DNA of 64,000 nt from Micrasema longulum (taxonomy: Eukaryota > Arthropoda > Insecta > Trichoptera > Brachycentridae): the NCBI GenBank assembly GCA_022494885.1, contig JAGVSM010001370.1, positions 248,001-312,000 on the forward strand. The letters are read 5' to 3'. A program made the position numbers and the translations under genes. The notes beneath the pieces are model-generated. The model ran no database searches. It was not told the DNA's origin and saw only the letters and a program-made list of their open reading frames with translations. This document shows, piece by piece, positions 55,060 to 64,000 of the stretch (position 1 is its first letter; each line of letters starts with the position of its first letter).

Positions 55060-56375
55060 TTATTTAGAAACTTCGCTGGTCTATTCTTAAACCGTATATT
55101 TTTTATGTCATATCGTTGTCGACTGTTTGTTTCTGTAAAATAAACAAATATCAGTCACGACGAAACCTAGTGACTGGCAAAAAATCCAAAATTAAAAGTC
55201 CTAAAAAAAGGGTTTTACTTATTACAAGTGTCTTATTTATAAACATCACGATTGAGACTTTCCCAACTCACAGCTATTCCAAAGTTTCTTTATCTTAACA
55301 ATAGGGTTTGTTATCTATTATTAAAAAGCTTTATTTTAAGAAGAATTCAACTCGATAGACCTTATCGGATTATTTGCGGACTACACATTTTAAAATACGT
55401 TTTCTGGAAAAGTTTTTCTATTATTTGTAAAAATGAGTGATAATATTTCTTAAATTTTCAATGTTTTTCAAAACATTGCATATTATTTATTTTATTTTAT
55501 TTATAAATTTATTGCGAAAAAATAATATACATACTTAATAAAAGGGAATCTATATAAACCAATTAATGTCAAATGGAAACGGAGTGATAGTGATATGATA
55601 GTCTCCATCTAACATGGCACAGTCTGTTCAAAGATGGAGATTTTCGATCTTTAGAGCATAAGTAGTCCTATACTAATAAAACAATAAGATAAAAAAGAAA
55701 AACTAAAACTACTTAATTATAAATGCCTAGCTAATCAAACGTAAGAAATTAAAAACCGTTATTATACAAATATAAAGTATTTATATGTGCCAAGAATACA
55801 TGTTACTTAAACATAAATATTATAGATTAATAGATTCTATTATATTATTATAATTATATTATTATAGATTAATTATTATTATTAAATAAAGATTACACAA
55901 ACATCACTCTGTTTGATTTAAAATTTACACTAAAAATGTATTATGTAACTTAGTAGACATTTTAATAATAAATATGTACATCTCCCCCCCCCTCCTTATC
56001 CTCTCTTCAAGCATTTTTGTCCTTATCCCGCCCAATTTACAGTAACTTAATGTTCTTAAAATAAATATTTAAAAATCTTTGATTATTAAGTACATAAAAA
56101 TAACATTTTTATATTTATAAATTGTATGTGATATGTAATATATTTTCTTTACTAACTTTGTATACTATGTGGAAATCTGTTATTAGTTCTGAGTTTATAC
56201 ACTATATCTGTTTGTTTACTAAAAATATGTATGTAGAACTGTTGATTTCCCAAATAAAATAAAATATAATAAAATAAATAAAATAGTATAATGTATAATT
56301 AAACAAATATACAGCAATGAAATACATAAAAATATAAATAATATGTGTACCAATTATTTAAAGTATTGCGTTTTT
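55060..56375 (-). repeat. Repeat H/K copy 2, the uninterrupted paralogue
   Basis: 55060-55487 matches 12780-13204 and 55488-55830 matches 14089-14410, with no LINE between them. 56285-56375 resumes the match to 14440-14530 ('caatgaaatacataaaaa', 'atgtgtaccaattattta'). So this copy preserves the site as it was before the 13205-14088 insertion, but has its own insertion at 55830-56285. On the minus strand the right end includes the last codons of the LINE described at 14089-14960. Confidence 0.8.
55830..56285 (+). mobile_element. LINE 3' end inserted in repeat K
   Basis: Absent from the matching position near 14430. Contains a C run at 55984-55993 and ends 'actgttgatttcccaaataa' plus 'aataaaatataataaaata', the same ending as at 10266 and 15012-35025 family members. 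Only 3' UTR is present. Short AT-rich flanks ('tatta/gtata') leave the target duplication unresolved. Confidence 0.6.
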
Positions 56376-56439
56376 AAAATCAAACATATATTTCGGAGAC
56401 TTTATTATCAAAACTCTTAGATGAAAAATGTTGTTCGAG

Positions 56440-57200
56440 CGATATTAGATTAATGGTGCGACCATTGCATTTAACAAGAAAGGCGATCCTTGAGATTGTA
56501 ATTATTACCCTGGAAAAACTCTGCTGATCGTTCCCGGAAAGATACTTGCTCACATAATCTTAGGTAAAATAAGAGCTTTTGTACTGCAAATTTGAAGAGT
56601 CAACCAAACCAATTTCATTCTTGGAAAGTCGAGTGCGAACTATATCCATAATATCAAATGTTTTCTTCAACAGAGCAATGAAATGAATTCAGCCCTTACG
56701 CGTTGCTTTATTAACTAAGAGAAAGCGTAAGATAGTCCTTAGTGTCTGCATCGACCATCAATCTGAAAAATTCTCATTGCGTACGGATTTTTTATCGAAA
56801 TCGTTACTTTTATAAAGGTACTACACGTCCACAAATACAGCAATTGTCATGTGTCGTGTTTCGGGGTCTTCACCTGAGTGAAGCAAGGCTGTGTCTTAAC
56901 ACCGTTTTTATTCATTGTATTGATGGGTTTTATCTAATACATATGTAAATCAATAGTGCTAGTATAGAAGTGATGTCCGTTTTAAATTTGTGTGACTAAA
57001 AATACGCAGACGATGCGGATCTTCTTGTAAAATCTATTGATGATTTTCAGGAAATCGTTGACTGGCCGCAAGAAAAATCCGCTTATCTGGTAAAAGATTA
57101 TGAGCAACAAATCGAAGTCACATTAATAAAGCTGACCTAATATTGACGATGTACGCAATAACAAACAGGACCTGAAAAAGCACTTTAAAAATATGCACAA
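56440..57200 (+). pseudogene. RTE-like reverse-transcriptase remnant
   Basis: Degenerate but ordered motifs: VPGKILAHIILGKIRAFV near 56540 (the 'kila-il--rl' block), GVKQGCVLTPFLFIVLMGF near 56870 in shifted frame (G-rQGc-lSP-LFn, domain 4) and YADDADLLVKSIDDFQEIV near 57000 (catalytic YADD, domain 5). YADD itself is intact, but frames shift between blocks and stops abound. RTE affinity is inferred from the 'VKQGCVL(T/S)P' and 'ADDADLL' style. Confidence 0.75.
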
Positions 57201-57522
57201 ATCGACAATTTTTGATATTATGCGATCATTAAAATACTCCGTCTCTCATTTTCTCTGAACTTGTAATTTGGAGATGTCTGACTAATTAATAACAATGTAC
57301 TTGACATAAATAAAATATTTATGAAAATACCAAAGGACACCCAAATTTGCCAAGCTTTCCACGTTATTAAGATAATATAATTATCAAACAAACTTTGCCA
57401 ATTTATCGTTTCCCTAGTTTGTTAGATAATATCCTGATAGTATGAAATACGTCGCAATCAAAAGTTCTGAACAAATTTAGTTAAAAATGTCGTATATTTT
57501 TTTCTTTGTACCAAAAATAACT
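57201..57522. other. Noncoding stretch
   Basis: No element recognised between the RTE remnant and SINE D copy 5. Confidence 0.4.
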
Positions 57523-57524
57523 CC

Positions 57525-57780
57525 TCGCGGCGTAATGGTCAGCGAGTTTGCCTACCATGCAAGAGGTCTCGAGTTCGATTCCCGACATGGTTGATGTGAA
57601 ATATTTATTTAAAGGGTGTTTTTTCACTGGAAATATTTCATAGCCCCTGGACTGGTACCTGAAGCGTGAGACTGATCATCTTACCTTTCGTAACAATAAT
57701 GATCAAGATACGCTGCGATTGGTGTGCTAATTCAGTGCCCTATGCACTATTAGGTGCGGAAAGGGAATGATGAGTATGAT
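57525..57780 (+). repeat. SINE D copy 5, full-length, tRNA-Gly-like head
   Basis: Head 'ctcgcggcgtaatggtcag' (A box) and 'tctcgagttcgattcccgac' (B box). A five-pair anticodon stem can be drawn (tttgc/gcaag with one wobble-type mismatch) around a loop whose middle is ACC, which would fit a glycine tRNA origin. The body ends at 'ggtgcggaaagggaatgatg'. Reference copy for the family. Confidence 0.85.
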
Positions 57781-57982
57781 TTTTTTTTTTTTTTTTTTTA
57801 AATAAAAAGAAATATTTGCGTTCTTATGATTTACCCAAATATTTAATTTTGAGGGCCATTTTCAACGAGTTGTAAATAACTCACTATTAGAAAATGTAAT
57901 CAAGTTGGGGTAGAGTGGGATTCGAACCACGGACCTTTGGTCTGTGAGTCCGAGACACTAGCCACGGGACCACAACCCGATA
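57781..57982 (-). repeat. SINE A copy 5, full-length with A-tail, tail-to-tail with SINE D
   Basis: Minus strand: head 'cgtggctagtgtctcggact' (A-box-like), 'cgtggttcgaatcccactct' (B box), body to 'gggtaaatcataagaacgc', then an A-tail seen as the 18-19 T run at 57781-57799. Reference copy for SINE A. Its tail meets the 3' end of SINE D copy 5. Confidence 0.85.
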
Positions 57983-58083
57983 AAAAATAACTAGATATGT
58001 ACCCATTAAAAAATAAAATATAACAATTTATGTTAAGGTTTATGTAAACATAAGTCGATAAAAATGAATAAAAAATATTTAAA

Positions 58084-58104
58084 TTCTTCTTCTTCTTCTT
58101 CTTT
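58084..58104. repeat. TTC microsatellite
   Basis: Six consecutive TTC units after 'aaa'. Short, possibly the tail of an unrecognised minus-strand (GAA)n-ended retroposon; compare the AAG tail at 51290. Confidence 0.8.
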
Positions 58105-58340
58105 GTTTATTGGCTCCTTCACCTCTTTACTGGAGTGTTCTACCCAGTATCGAGTTTATAATAAATTTACACATGTGTATGTACCATATTCAATTTAGTG
58201 TGTTAGTTTTTAATATTAAGTACACAGTGCATATCGATATTTAACATATTTATAATTTGTTAAATACCATAACTAGAAATATACATAAAATTTAAAATAT
58301 TGAATAAATATTATTTTTATCGAAATTGAAAAGAAATTTA
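58105..58340. other. Noncoding stretch
   Basis: Nothing recognised. Confidence 0.35.
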
Positions 58341-58865
58341 AATTGAACATATAAAATATTTAGGACTAACAATAGACAGACAATTAACATGGACAACTCT
58401 TATAAATAATTTAATTAGCAAAATAGCAAAATAGTAACATTACCGAGTCTTTTTTCAAAATCAAAAACTTTTTTCCAAAAACGGAATAAAATCTTATGTA
58501 TAAAGCCTATGTCAAATCTAAAATTTGTCATATGCAACAACTATGGGGAACAAGAAACAAAAATGACATGAACAGACTACAACGACAGTAAAATAAAATA
58601 TTAAAACTAGTATATGACCTCCCTTGTCTAATACCAGCTAAAAAAAATTAAACAATTCAATGTTAATGAACTTTTTCAACTAGAATCTTTAAAACTTATT
58701 CATAAGTTAGCCACTGATATCATTGTAGATAAACAAATAAAACTTGAATTTTTTTTAAAAATAAACATAGACATAGACAAAAAAATATCGCATACAACAT
58801 TTCAAAACGAGACAAGGACAATCGAGACTAATAAATCGTGGAGTGAAATTATGCGTATACGAGGG
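58340..58865 (+). pseudogene. LINE reverse-transcriptase C-terminal remnant, plus-strand relative of the 44-kb copy
   Basis: Starts KYLGLTIDRQLTWTTLINNL then ISKIAK and a stop; shifted frames continue with the 'FSKSKTFF', 'WGTRNKNDMNRLQRQ' and 'KLVYDLPCLIPA' regions and end KTRQGQSRLIN near 58830. Same order as 44580-44025, opposite strand. More stops than the 44-kb copy. Confidence 0.82.
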
Positions 58866-59335
58866 TTCAATGTTATTGCATTTTAATAAGTTAACGTAAA
58901 GCAAATATACTTCAGATTTATTTTCAAAGTTTTTATTAATTTCCGGTCGGTTTTCGAAAGTTGTCGTTTTCCTTTCTTAAAGCTTTTAACTCAAATAAAA
59001 CTTTATTTAAAACCTTCGGTTTCTCAAGTTTGGTATAAATGAGTATGTATTATATGCTGATGGCCATTTTTTTACGTCCAATAGGCATTTTTTTTTCAAG
59101 GCAGAGAACGTTAAGGCACCTACATAATAATCATTTTGACTTGTTTAAATTAATAACATGAAGACAAAAAAACAAAACATCACCCCGTTTCACTAGTTTA
59201 CCCTGTATTCTAACTTTGGACAAGTTCATTGTCCAGTATATGATTTGGCCGTGCCACGTTTTTAATTTTCATCATTTTCAGCATCCATCAACAGTTTTAT
59301 CGTAAATACTTGTGAAGTTTGATTGTTGATTAAAC
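58866..59335. other. Noncoding stretch
   Basis: No recognised element. Confidence 0.4.
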
Positions 59336-59339
59336 CAAC

Positions 59340-59600
59340 TTGGCCAAAAAGAAGTTTCCTGGTATGCAGATGAAATAATTCAGTCAGATGAACCTCACCT
59401 GCATGAATAAAAGTTTAGGCTTTTTAACCCAGGCAAAAATCAGCAGTTGGAAAAATGTAAATAGGGTAAACAATATAGTGATCGGACACTTAAGAAAATG
59501 TTCCAGTTCATTAGCAGGTTACTTCAACAGAATGGATATTTCGATAAAATTTAAATGTTATTTGAATTCAGAAAACCTTTTTTTAATATCGGTACTTTAT
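59340..59600 (-). repeat. Highly diverged family G copy
   Basis: 'attcagtcagatgaacctca' and 'cctgcatgaataaaagttta' correspond to reversed D of family G, and 'cttcaacagaatggatattt' resembles a B block. Similarity is patchy, so this is one of the oldest copies. Confidence 0.42.
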
Positions 59601-60235
59601 TGGACTTTTCTTAAAAACTGTGTTTAAAAAAATTAATTAAAAGATCATTAAAAAACGCAGTGGTCGGACACTTGTATTCAGTTATAGACCAGTTCAAATT
59701 ACAGTTATCGGCCACTGGCCAAGCATTGTTTTTATTTAACCCAAAAGTAACAACAAATATGTACAACAAACAATTATTTTATCACTTTAACCTTGTTAAA
59801 GATTATATTTGCTAATAAATAGGTCTACATTTGCAGTTGTTTAATTGAAAAACTACAAAAATAATGATGCTTGCGAACGTTCTATGGATTCTGTCGTACT
59901 TTATCAAAAATTAAATCTAACTCCATGTCAAACGAATAATCTATTTCCTCGTTATCATTGCAGTTAAACGAAACATTACTTGTGTCGTTTTCAGAGCAAG
60001 TTTTCAGATCATCTTCTAAAATGAAACACTCGTGACAAAGGAAAATATAAATTATTTACCACCTGGAATATGTTACTTCATGACTATCTGGAATGCAATT
60101 TGCATGTGAACACGCATTTTATTGAGAACACTGTAGTTTTGGATATTTTTTTAATGATTTTTTTGGAGATAAAACACAAATAATTGTCTTTACTATTTTC
60201 ATCTATCGCCTCATTTTTCAATTACACAGCTCATT
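59601..60235. other. Noncoding stretch
   Basis: Two similar phrases, 'gatcggacactta' (59480) and 'ggtcggacacttgtattcag' (59660), lie about 180 bases apart, suggesting an old duplication. Otherwise nothing recognised. Confidence 0.3.
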
Positions 60236-60239
60236 TCTT

Positions 60240-60660
60240 TGTCTCTGTTTTTTTTTATTTTACTTCTTCAGCCTTTTTTTTTCATTTCGTTTTCTTCGCA
60301 CATTGCCCTGAATTTTTACATGTGCATATGGTAGCAAACAGTGTTCTCTTCGTTGATCGTTTCTTCTTTGGGATATCAGGTCATAATAAAACCTCATGTA
60401 GATTGCTTGATGACCTACAAGTATTTTCGGGTTTAGTGTTTGATGGACCTGGTTCATTCAATTGATCAGTTGTGGATATTTCTTAATTATTTGTATTTGG
60501 TACTTGTGTATTTCACTTGCCTCTTTTATTATTCGTGCACTGTAATTTCTAGGTTGATGCAAAATCTTTGGTTAGAAATCAAAAAAACGTTCTGTGTCTA
60601 CAAAGTGTTCCGCAGATTTTTCAAGTAGCTCACCTGCCTATTACCGACTACGACACGGTA
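60240..60660 (-). pseudogene. Penelope-like element C-terminal fragment
   Basis: The minus frame from about 60595 reads KILHQPRNYSARIIKEASEI, then HKYQIQIIKKYPQLIN and a stop at 60458. Penelope-like elements encode a reverse transcriptase with a C-terminal GIY-YIG endonuclease whose end has an 'Y--R--rEA-EI-K' pattern. The upstream catalytic part is not preserved. Downstream, a Lys/Arg-rich minus frame (60457-60260) is probably untranslated sequence of the same element. Confidence 0.55.
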
Positions 60661-61715
60661 CAAATTAATACTACATAGTCGCTTTTTTTTTTACAAAACA
60701 CACAGTTCACCCCGAAGACCTTAAATTGTAGCTGAATCGTCGAAACGAATCCAACTTTCACGGAATCACTCAAAAAGATACATATTGAAAACAGTGATCG
60801 TAAAAATGTACGAACCAAATTAATGTTAGTTTTTGAACATTTAAATGAAATTTGCGCAATTTTTTTTTTGGCAAAAAAAAAAATCCTATATTTATATGAT
60901 ATATCTCGTCTATTGTTGGCTGATTTCTTACTCGGACTTTTTTTTTCTTAATTTTTACTGAAAAATTCCAAATTATTAATTTACGTTTAAATAAACCATT
61001 CTTGTTTTCTTTTCCGGAAGCCGATTTCCTGCAAAGGGAAATCTTTATCAAGCCAAATGAAGATACCTCTTCCGGTTTTACTTTCGCTTTCAATCTCCCA
61101 ACTTTTGGAGTGGTAAACTTTGTTCAAGAGATTACATCATGAATAAGCGTTAATTATTTTTTATTTAATCAGATTTTATTACCAAAGTCCAGTAATTAAA
61201 CATACTATCCACATCTACAATATTTTGAATATCGGAACTTGAAATTTGAAAATTATCACTGATTTGATTTGTGTTTTATGTATATGTAACTGAACTTCGC
61301 ACGGAATGCTAAAATAGCCAACATAGAGCTATCACACATTATTTATTGAATATTATCAGACATATCGCTCTCTTTTCCACGCCTGACAGCTCCCAGCGAA
61401 TACGTTCCGTCTCATCTCTAAAGCTCATTGTTAAAAATTATGTTTACCTTGTAAACTCAGTGAAAAGTAGATATCACCTATGTAGTCTACATCAGGTTAT
61501 TTATTAACCGTGTGATATGATCAGACAATCGTTGCGCTTTTTATGGGTATTTTAAAACGTATGCCATACATGTACAGTGTTCACGCCAAGCATGATGCGT
61601 TAAATTATTGTGGTCCTCTCAGCCGCTTGTAGTTTACATTATTTGTTTGAAAATGCTCTTATAAGGCGAAACTTATAAACGTAAACTTAATGTGGAAGTT
61701 CAGTTTTATTTTTCT
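60661..61715. other. Noncoding stretch
   Basis: The minus-strand open frame 61093-60770 is Lys-rich and low-complexity with no motif. The phrase 'cgacacggtacaaat' (60650) recurs at 63168 in a similar setting, hinting at a shared but unidentified repeat. Confidence 0.3.
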
Positions 61716-61719
61716 AAAT

Positions 61720-62045
61720 TTTATTTGTTAATTGACCATCAAATTGAGCCAGTAATTTCGAAGTTTTTATGCGTCATATTATCAGCGCTAAGATTTTTAA
61801 AAGTTTTGAAATTTTGAAATTACTCCGCGTGTGACATCAAAAGTTCTGCTGATTGGTGAATTGGCTTTCTGTAAACCGGACAACTATCATAACACTCTAC
61901 CATTGCTTGATTTGCAAGAATAAGTTACTTCGTTTAAAGTAGTTCTAATTTTAAAAAAAAAAACATTTATTTCGACGAAACTTAGCCGTACTTCGAAAAA
62001 TGGCTGCCAATTGTTGCTACTTCGCGCTTCAGAAACAATTACGGT
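61720..62045 (+). repeat. Repeat R copy 5
   Basis: 'gcgtcatattatcagcgcta', 'attactccgcgtgtgacatc', 'ctgctgattggtgaattggc', 'taacactctaccattgcttg'. Same block order as at 30020 and 52905. The first CRE-like site has changed to tgacatca and the second is lost. Its right end is a diverged version of the 'ttaccgc...' end. Confidence 0.65.
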
Positions 62046-62059
62046 CTAAAATAATACGA

Positions 62060-62512
62060 ATAAATACTAAGATAAAAAAAACTGATCAAACGAATCCTGG
62101 TATATGACAAAAAATATTGAGGGAACCATTGCAGCTTTCGAAAGAAGAATCCTCAGTTGTCTATGGCCCTGGAGAAAACAACCATTTGCGTCATCGCTAC
62201 AATAGGGAGTTTTATGAAATCTCCGGAGCTCTCGATGTAATAAACTCTATCAAGGTGGGGCGCTTGAGGAAGGCTGGCCATATAATTAGAATGGATGACA
62301 AAACACAATAAAACACCTAACTCTCTATGCCACAAGGACGACAAAGACATGAAAGGCCGAAAATGCGTTGGATAGACTGCACCACTGCAGATACGACAAC
62401 GTTGAAAGTGAGGAGCTGTAGAGGAAGGGCAGCAGACCGGCAAGAGCGGAGGAGACTCCTGGATTCAACCAAAGCCCACCTCTAGCTGTCGAGTTTATAA
62501 TGATGATGATCA
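62060..62512 (+). pseudogene. RTE-like LINE C-terminus with ATG microsatellite tail
   Basis: Frames in order: NHLRHRYNREFYEISGALDV, INSIKVGRLRKAGHIIRMD, stop; then RPKMRWIDCTTADTTTLKV and RQERRRLLDSTKAHL followed by a stop at 62483-62485 and 'ataatgatgatgatca'. Close relative of 51460-51955 and of the end at 18835. One frame (62117-62311) remains open across the GRLRKAGHIIRM block. Confidence 0.85.
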
Positions 62513-62514
62513 TG

Positions 62515-62600
62515 TGTTTATTGACAAGGACTGATTCCTACCCGCTAGGGAGTTATCAAAATTGGAATGAATTATAACAGATATAAATATACTTTTCAAA
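62515..62600 (+). repeat. Family G scrap, block A-B
   Basis: 'gacaaggactgattcctacc' and 'gctagggagttat' match A; 'aattataacagatataaat' is a weak B. Begins right after the RTE tail. Confidence 0.5.
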
Positions 62601-62975
62601 TTGATAATTTGTTAGAAAAAAACTAAAATCTTAAATACATAATACACATGTTTATAAACCTCAAAAATTAATTAGGAATATCAAATTTCATAATAAATTT
62701 ATTCAGAATATGAAATTAAGCCTTTACATAGTGTAAATACGTAATTACAAATATGTTTATTTTATTTATTGATTAAATATAAACAGTCACCTTCGTGATA
62801 CGCCATATTAATCACCGTTAATAAACAGGGTCGATACCGACAAGGAGTACTAGGGGTGCTTTTCTAAAAAGCTTTACCGTGTTTTCAAATAGGGTTTCGG
62901 ATTATTGAGTGGTGAAATTAAACAAAGCAACCATTGAACATGGCATTTGGAGGACTTTTTTAGTGATTTTTTTTT
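62601..62975. other. Noncoding stretch
   Basis: Nothing recognised. Confidence 0.4.
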
Positions 62976-63200
62976 TAAAGTAATTGAAATAAATGTTTTG
63001 GTTGATTGAGATTAAAACGAAATGAAATGAAACTCTTTAGATTTTCACGATCGTTTCGATGCACAATAAGGTTTTCTGGGTTATAAAGTTCATTAAAAAA
63101 ATCACCTAAAATCATAGACTGTGAAACACCACAGATTTCTAATTTGCAAATTGTAGACAATACTGACTGCGACACGGTACAAATCCTAAATACTTAACGT
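62975..63200 (-). other. Unrecognised minus-strand open frame
   Basis: From about 63190 leftward, the frame reads VSQSVLSTICKLEICGVSQS, then DFFNELYNPENLIVHRNDRE and ends in NQPKHLFQLL. The composition is protein-like (balanced, no low complexity), and the upstream 'cgacacggtacaaat' is shared with 60650. I recognise no family. It may be a transposon exon or a host exon. Confidence 0.28.
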
Positions 63201-63630
63201 TACCATTCAACCATGATGATGGAAGATGTGATGCGATCCGAGTACTAACGACACACATGACGTAATAACCCAGAAAAACGTATAGAAATTAAATTGATTT
63301 GCATTTTCATTTTTCTTGTATGGCTATGATATCACATAAATGTACATTGAATACGAGTCTTTATAAGCCTATTATATATTTTTAAATAATTTATTTTATT
63401 TGGATTTATCTACATACATTAGTTTATTCCGCATTATTTGAGACATAAGTCCCAATTCCATGGGAATAGAAGCCCTGTGTTGAGATGGGATGAGCAATTA
63501 GTTGACACAGACACATGAGTATCACCACAAATATAGGATCAGAAACACAAAAAATAATTTTAAAAAACAATTGTATGGCACATCAATATGGTCAAGTCTC
63601 AAACATTCGGAAAATCATCAAGGAGTTTCC
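63201..63630. other. Noncoding stretch
   Basis: No element recognised. Confidence 0.35.
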
Positions 63631-63633
63631 CAC

Positions 63634-63905
63634 TCAAATCTCTCCCACTAAGGAAAATCCAGTTCTTGACTCTTCTCTTGAAAATATTTTTTGTCCTTGA
63701 GAGCTTAATACGCTTTTCCAATATATTGAACACCTCGGTGCGATAAATGAGAGAAGTCTCTGAGCTAAAGTCATACGTGTTTTGAGTTTAACATAATTCG
63801 TTCTCTGGGAAAACCTCGTACGGACATTTTGCTGAGACCTCTCCTTATTGTTCGGCCAGAAGTATGTGAGTGCTTCTTTTAGGTACAGTTGTCTCATGTC
63901 TATGC
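63634..63905 (-). pseudogene. LINE C-terminal fragment
   Basis: The minus frame 63897-63634 reads RQLYLKEALTYFWPNNKERS, NVRTRFSQRTNYVKLKTRM, TLAQRLLSFIAPRCSIYW. The 'N-RTR------Y--R----SF-AP-----L' signature typifies the C-terminal region of several non-LTR clades. It stays open for 87 codons and is truncated at both ends. Confidence 0.6.
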
Positions 63906-64000
63906 TTGAACATCCACATTTCCTTATAGACTCCTATATTCCCTTCTCAAAAAAAATTTCCTTCTCTGTTGCAACAAATTTAAATATGAACAACTCACTA
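63905..64000 (-). repeat. Family G fragment at the window edge
   Basis: Reversed C ('gactcctatattcccttctc'), B ('ttccttctctgttgcaacaa') and the start of A ('gaacaactcacta'). It abuts the LINE fragment at 63905 and continues beyond the window. Confidence 0.7.

Noticed and set aside
60184..60465. 93-codon plus-strand Phe-rich frame as a gene
   Set aside because: Composition is that of a T-rich antisense of the Penelope-like 3' region; repeated Phe/Ser codons and no family features.
1..64000. Prokaryotic features (operons, Shine-Dalgarno sites, CRISPR, attachment sites)
   Set aside because: The sequence has eukaryotic splice sites, SINEs with pol III boxes and LINE A-tails; no gene-dense coding or regularly spaced repeats exist, so such calls would be spurious.
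7681..64000. Telomeric TTAGG-type arrays or rRNA genes
   Set aside because: No runs of TTAGG/CCTAA and no rRNA-like conserved blocks were seen on reading.

Overview
The window looks like insect nuclear DNA: AT-rich, packed with decayed transposable elements, and with no gene-length open frames. It carries tRNA-derived SINEs, CR1/jockey-like and RTE-like LINE tails, mariner, pogo/Tigger-like and hAT-like DNA elements, a Penelope-like fragment, foldback elements and minisatellites. I cannot name the species. A large arthropod genome (for example a beetle or a hemipteran) is a guess from the mix of elements, not a demonstrated fact.

Only one piece of host protein-coding sequence is convincing: a 143-base exon at 3206-3348 (+). 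It has a proper acceptor and donor and encodes part of an EPAC-type (RAPGEF3/4, fly Epac) cyclic-AMP-binding region. No other Epac exon was found, so on the + strand most of the window is probably one very long intron (over 60 kb), unless genes I cannot recognise are hidden in it.

Layout. 1-3 kb: quiet, then two SINE A copies. 3.2-3.35 kb: the Epac exon. 3.5-9 kb: two mariner-type pseudogenes and a CR1-like LINE end. 9.2-16 kb: a perfect 32-bp palindrome, LINE ends, and a SINE interrupted by a MITE. This stretch also holds a plus-strand LINE with a 41-A tail that landed inside an older repeat, whose unfilled paralogue is at 55 kb. 16-22 kb: LINE fragments and two FB1 foldback elements, one nested in repeat R. 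22.5-25.2 kb: a cluster of a modular inverted/tandem repeat, family G, with a 0.5-kb internal segment X. 25.3-33.8 kb: SINEs, a 190-bp minisatellite, a 600-bp foldback hairpin (FB2) and a 596-bp two-tier MITE. 34-46 kb: a run of LINE ends, then FB1 elements that host nested insertions (Tigger-like, SINE C, hAT-like, LINE). 46-54 kb: SINE D copies, a 135-base hairpin, an RTE end, a second Tigger-like MITE and more family G. 54.6-64 kb: LINE C-termini, degenerate RTE reverse transcriptase, tail-to-tail SINEs, a Penelope-like end and a terminal LINE/G junction.

There is no operon, CRISPR array or prokaryote-style system here. The interest lies in the repeat architecture: nested insertions that give a relative chronology, two foldback families sharing one hairpin motif, a dispersed repeat carrying CRE/CCAAT-like sites, and the unclassified family G with its X segment. 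All repeat-family letters (A-D, G, R, FB1, FB2, H/K, J, X) are my own labels from comparing copies within this window. Element boundaries are approximate unless a terminal repeat fixes them.
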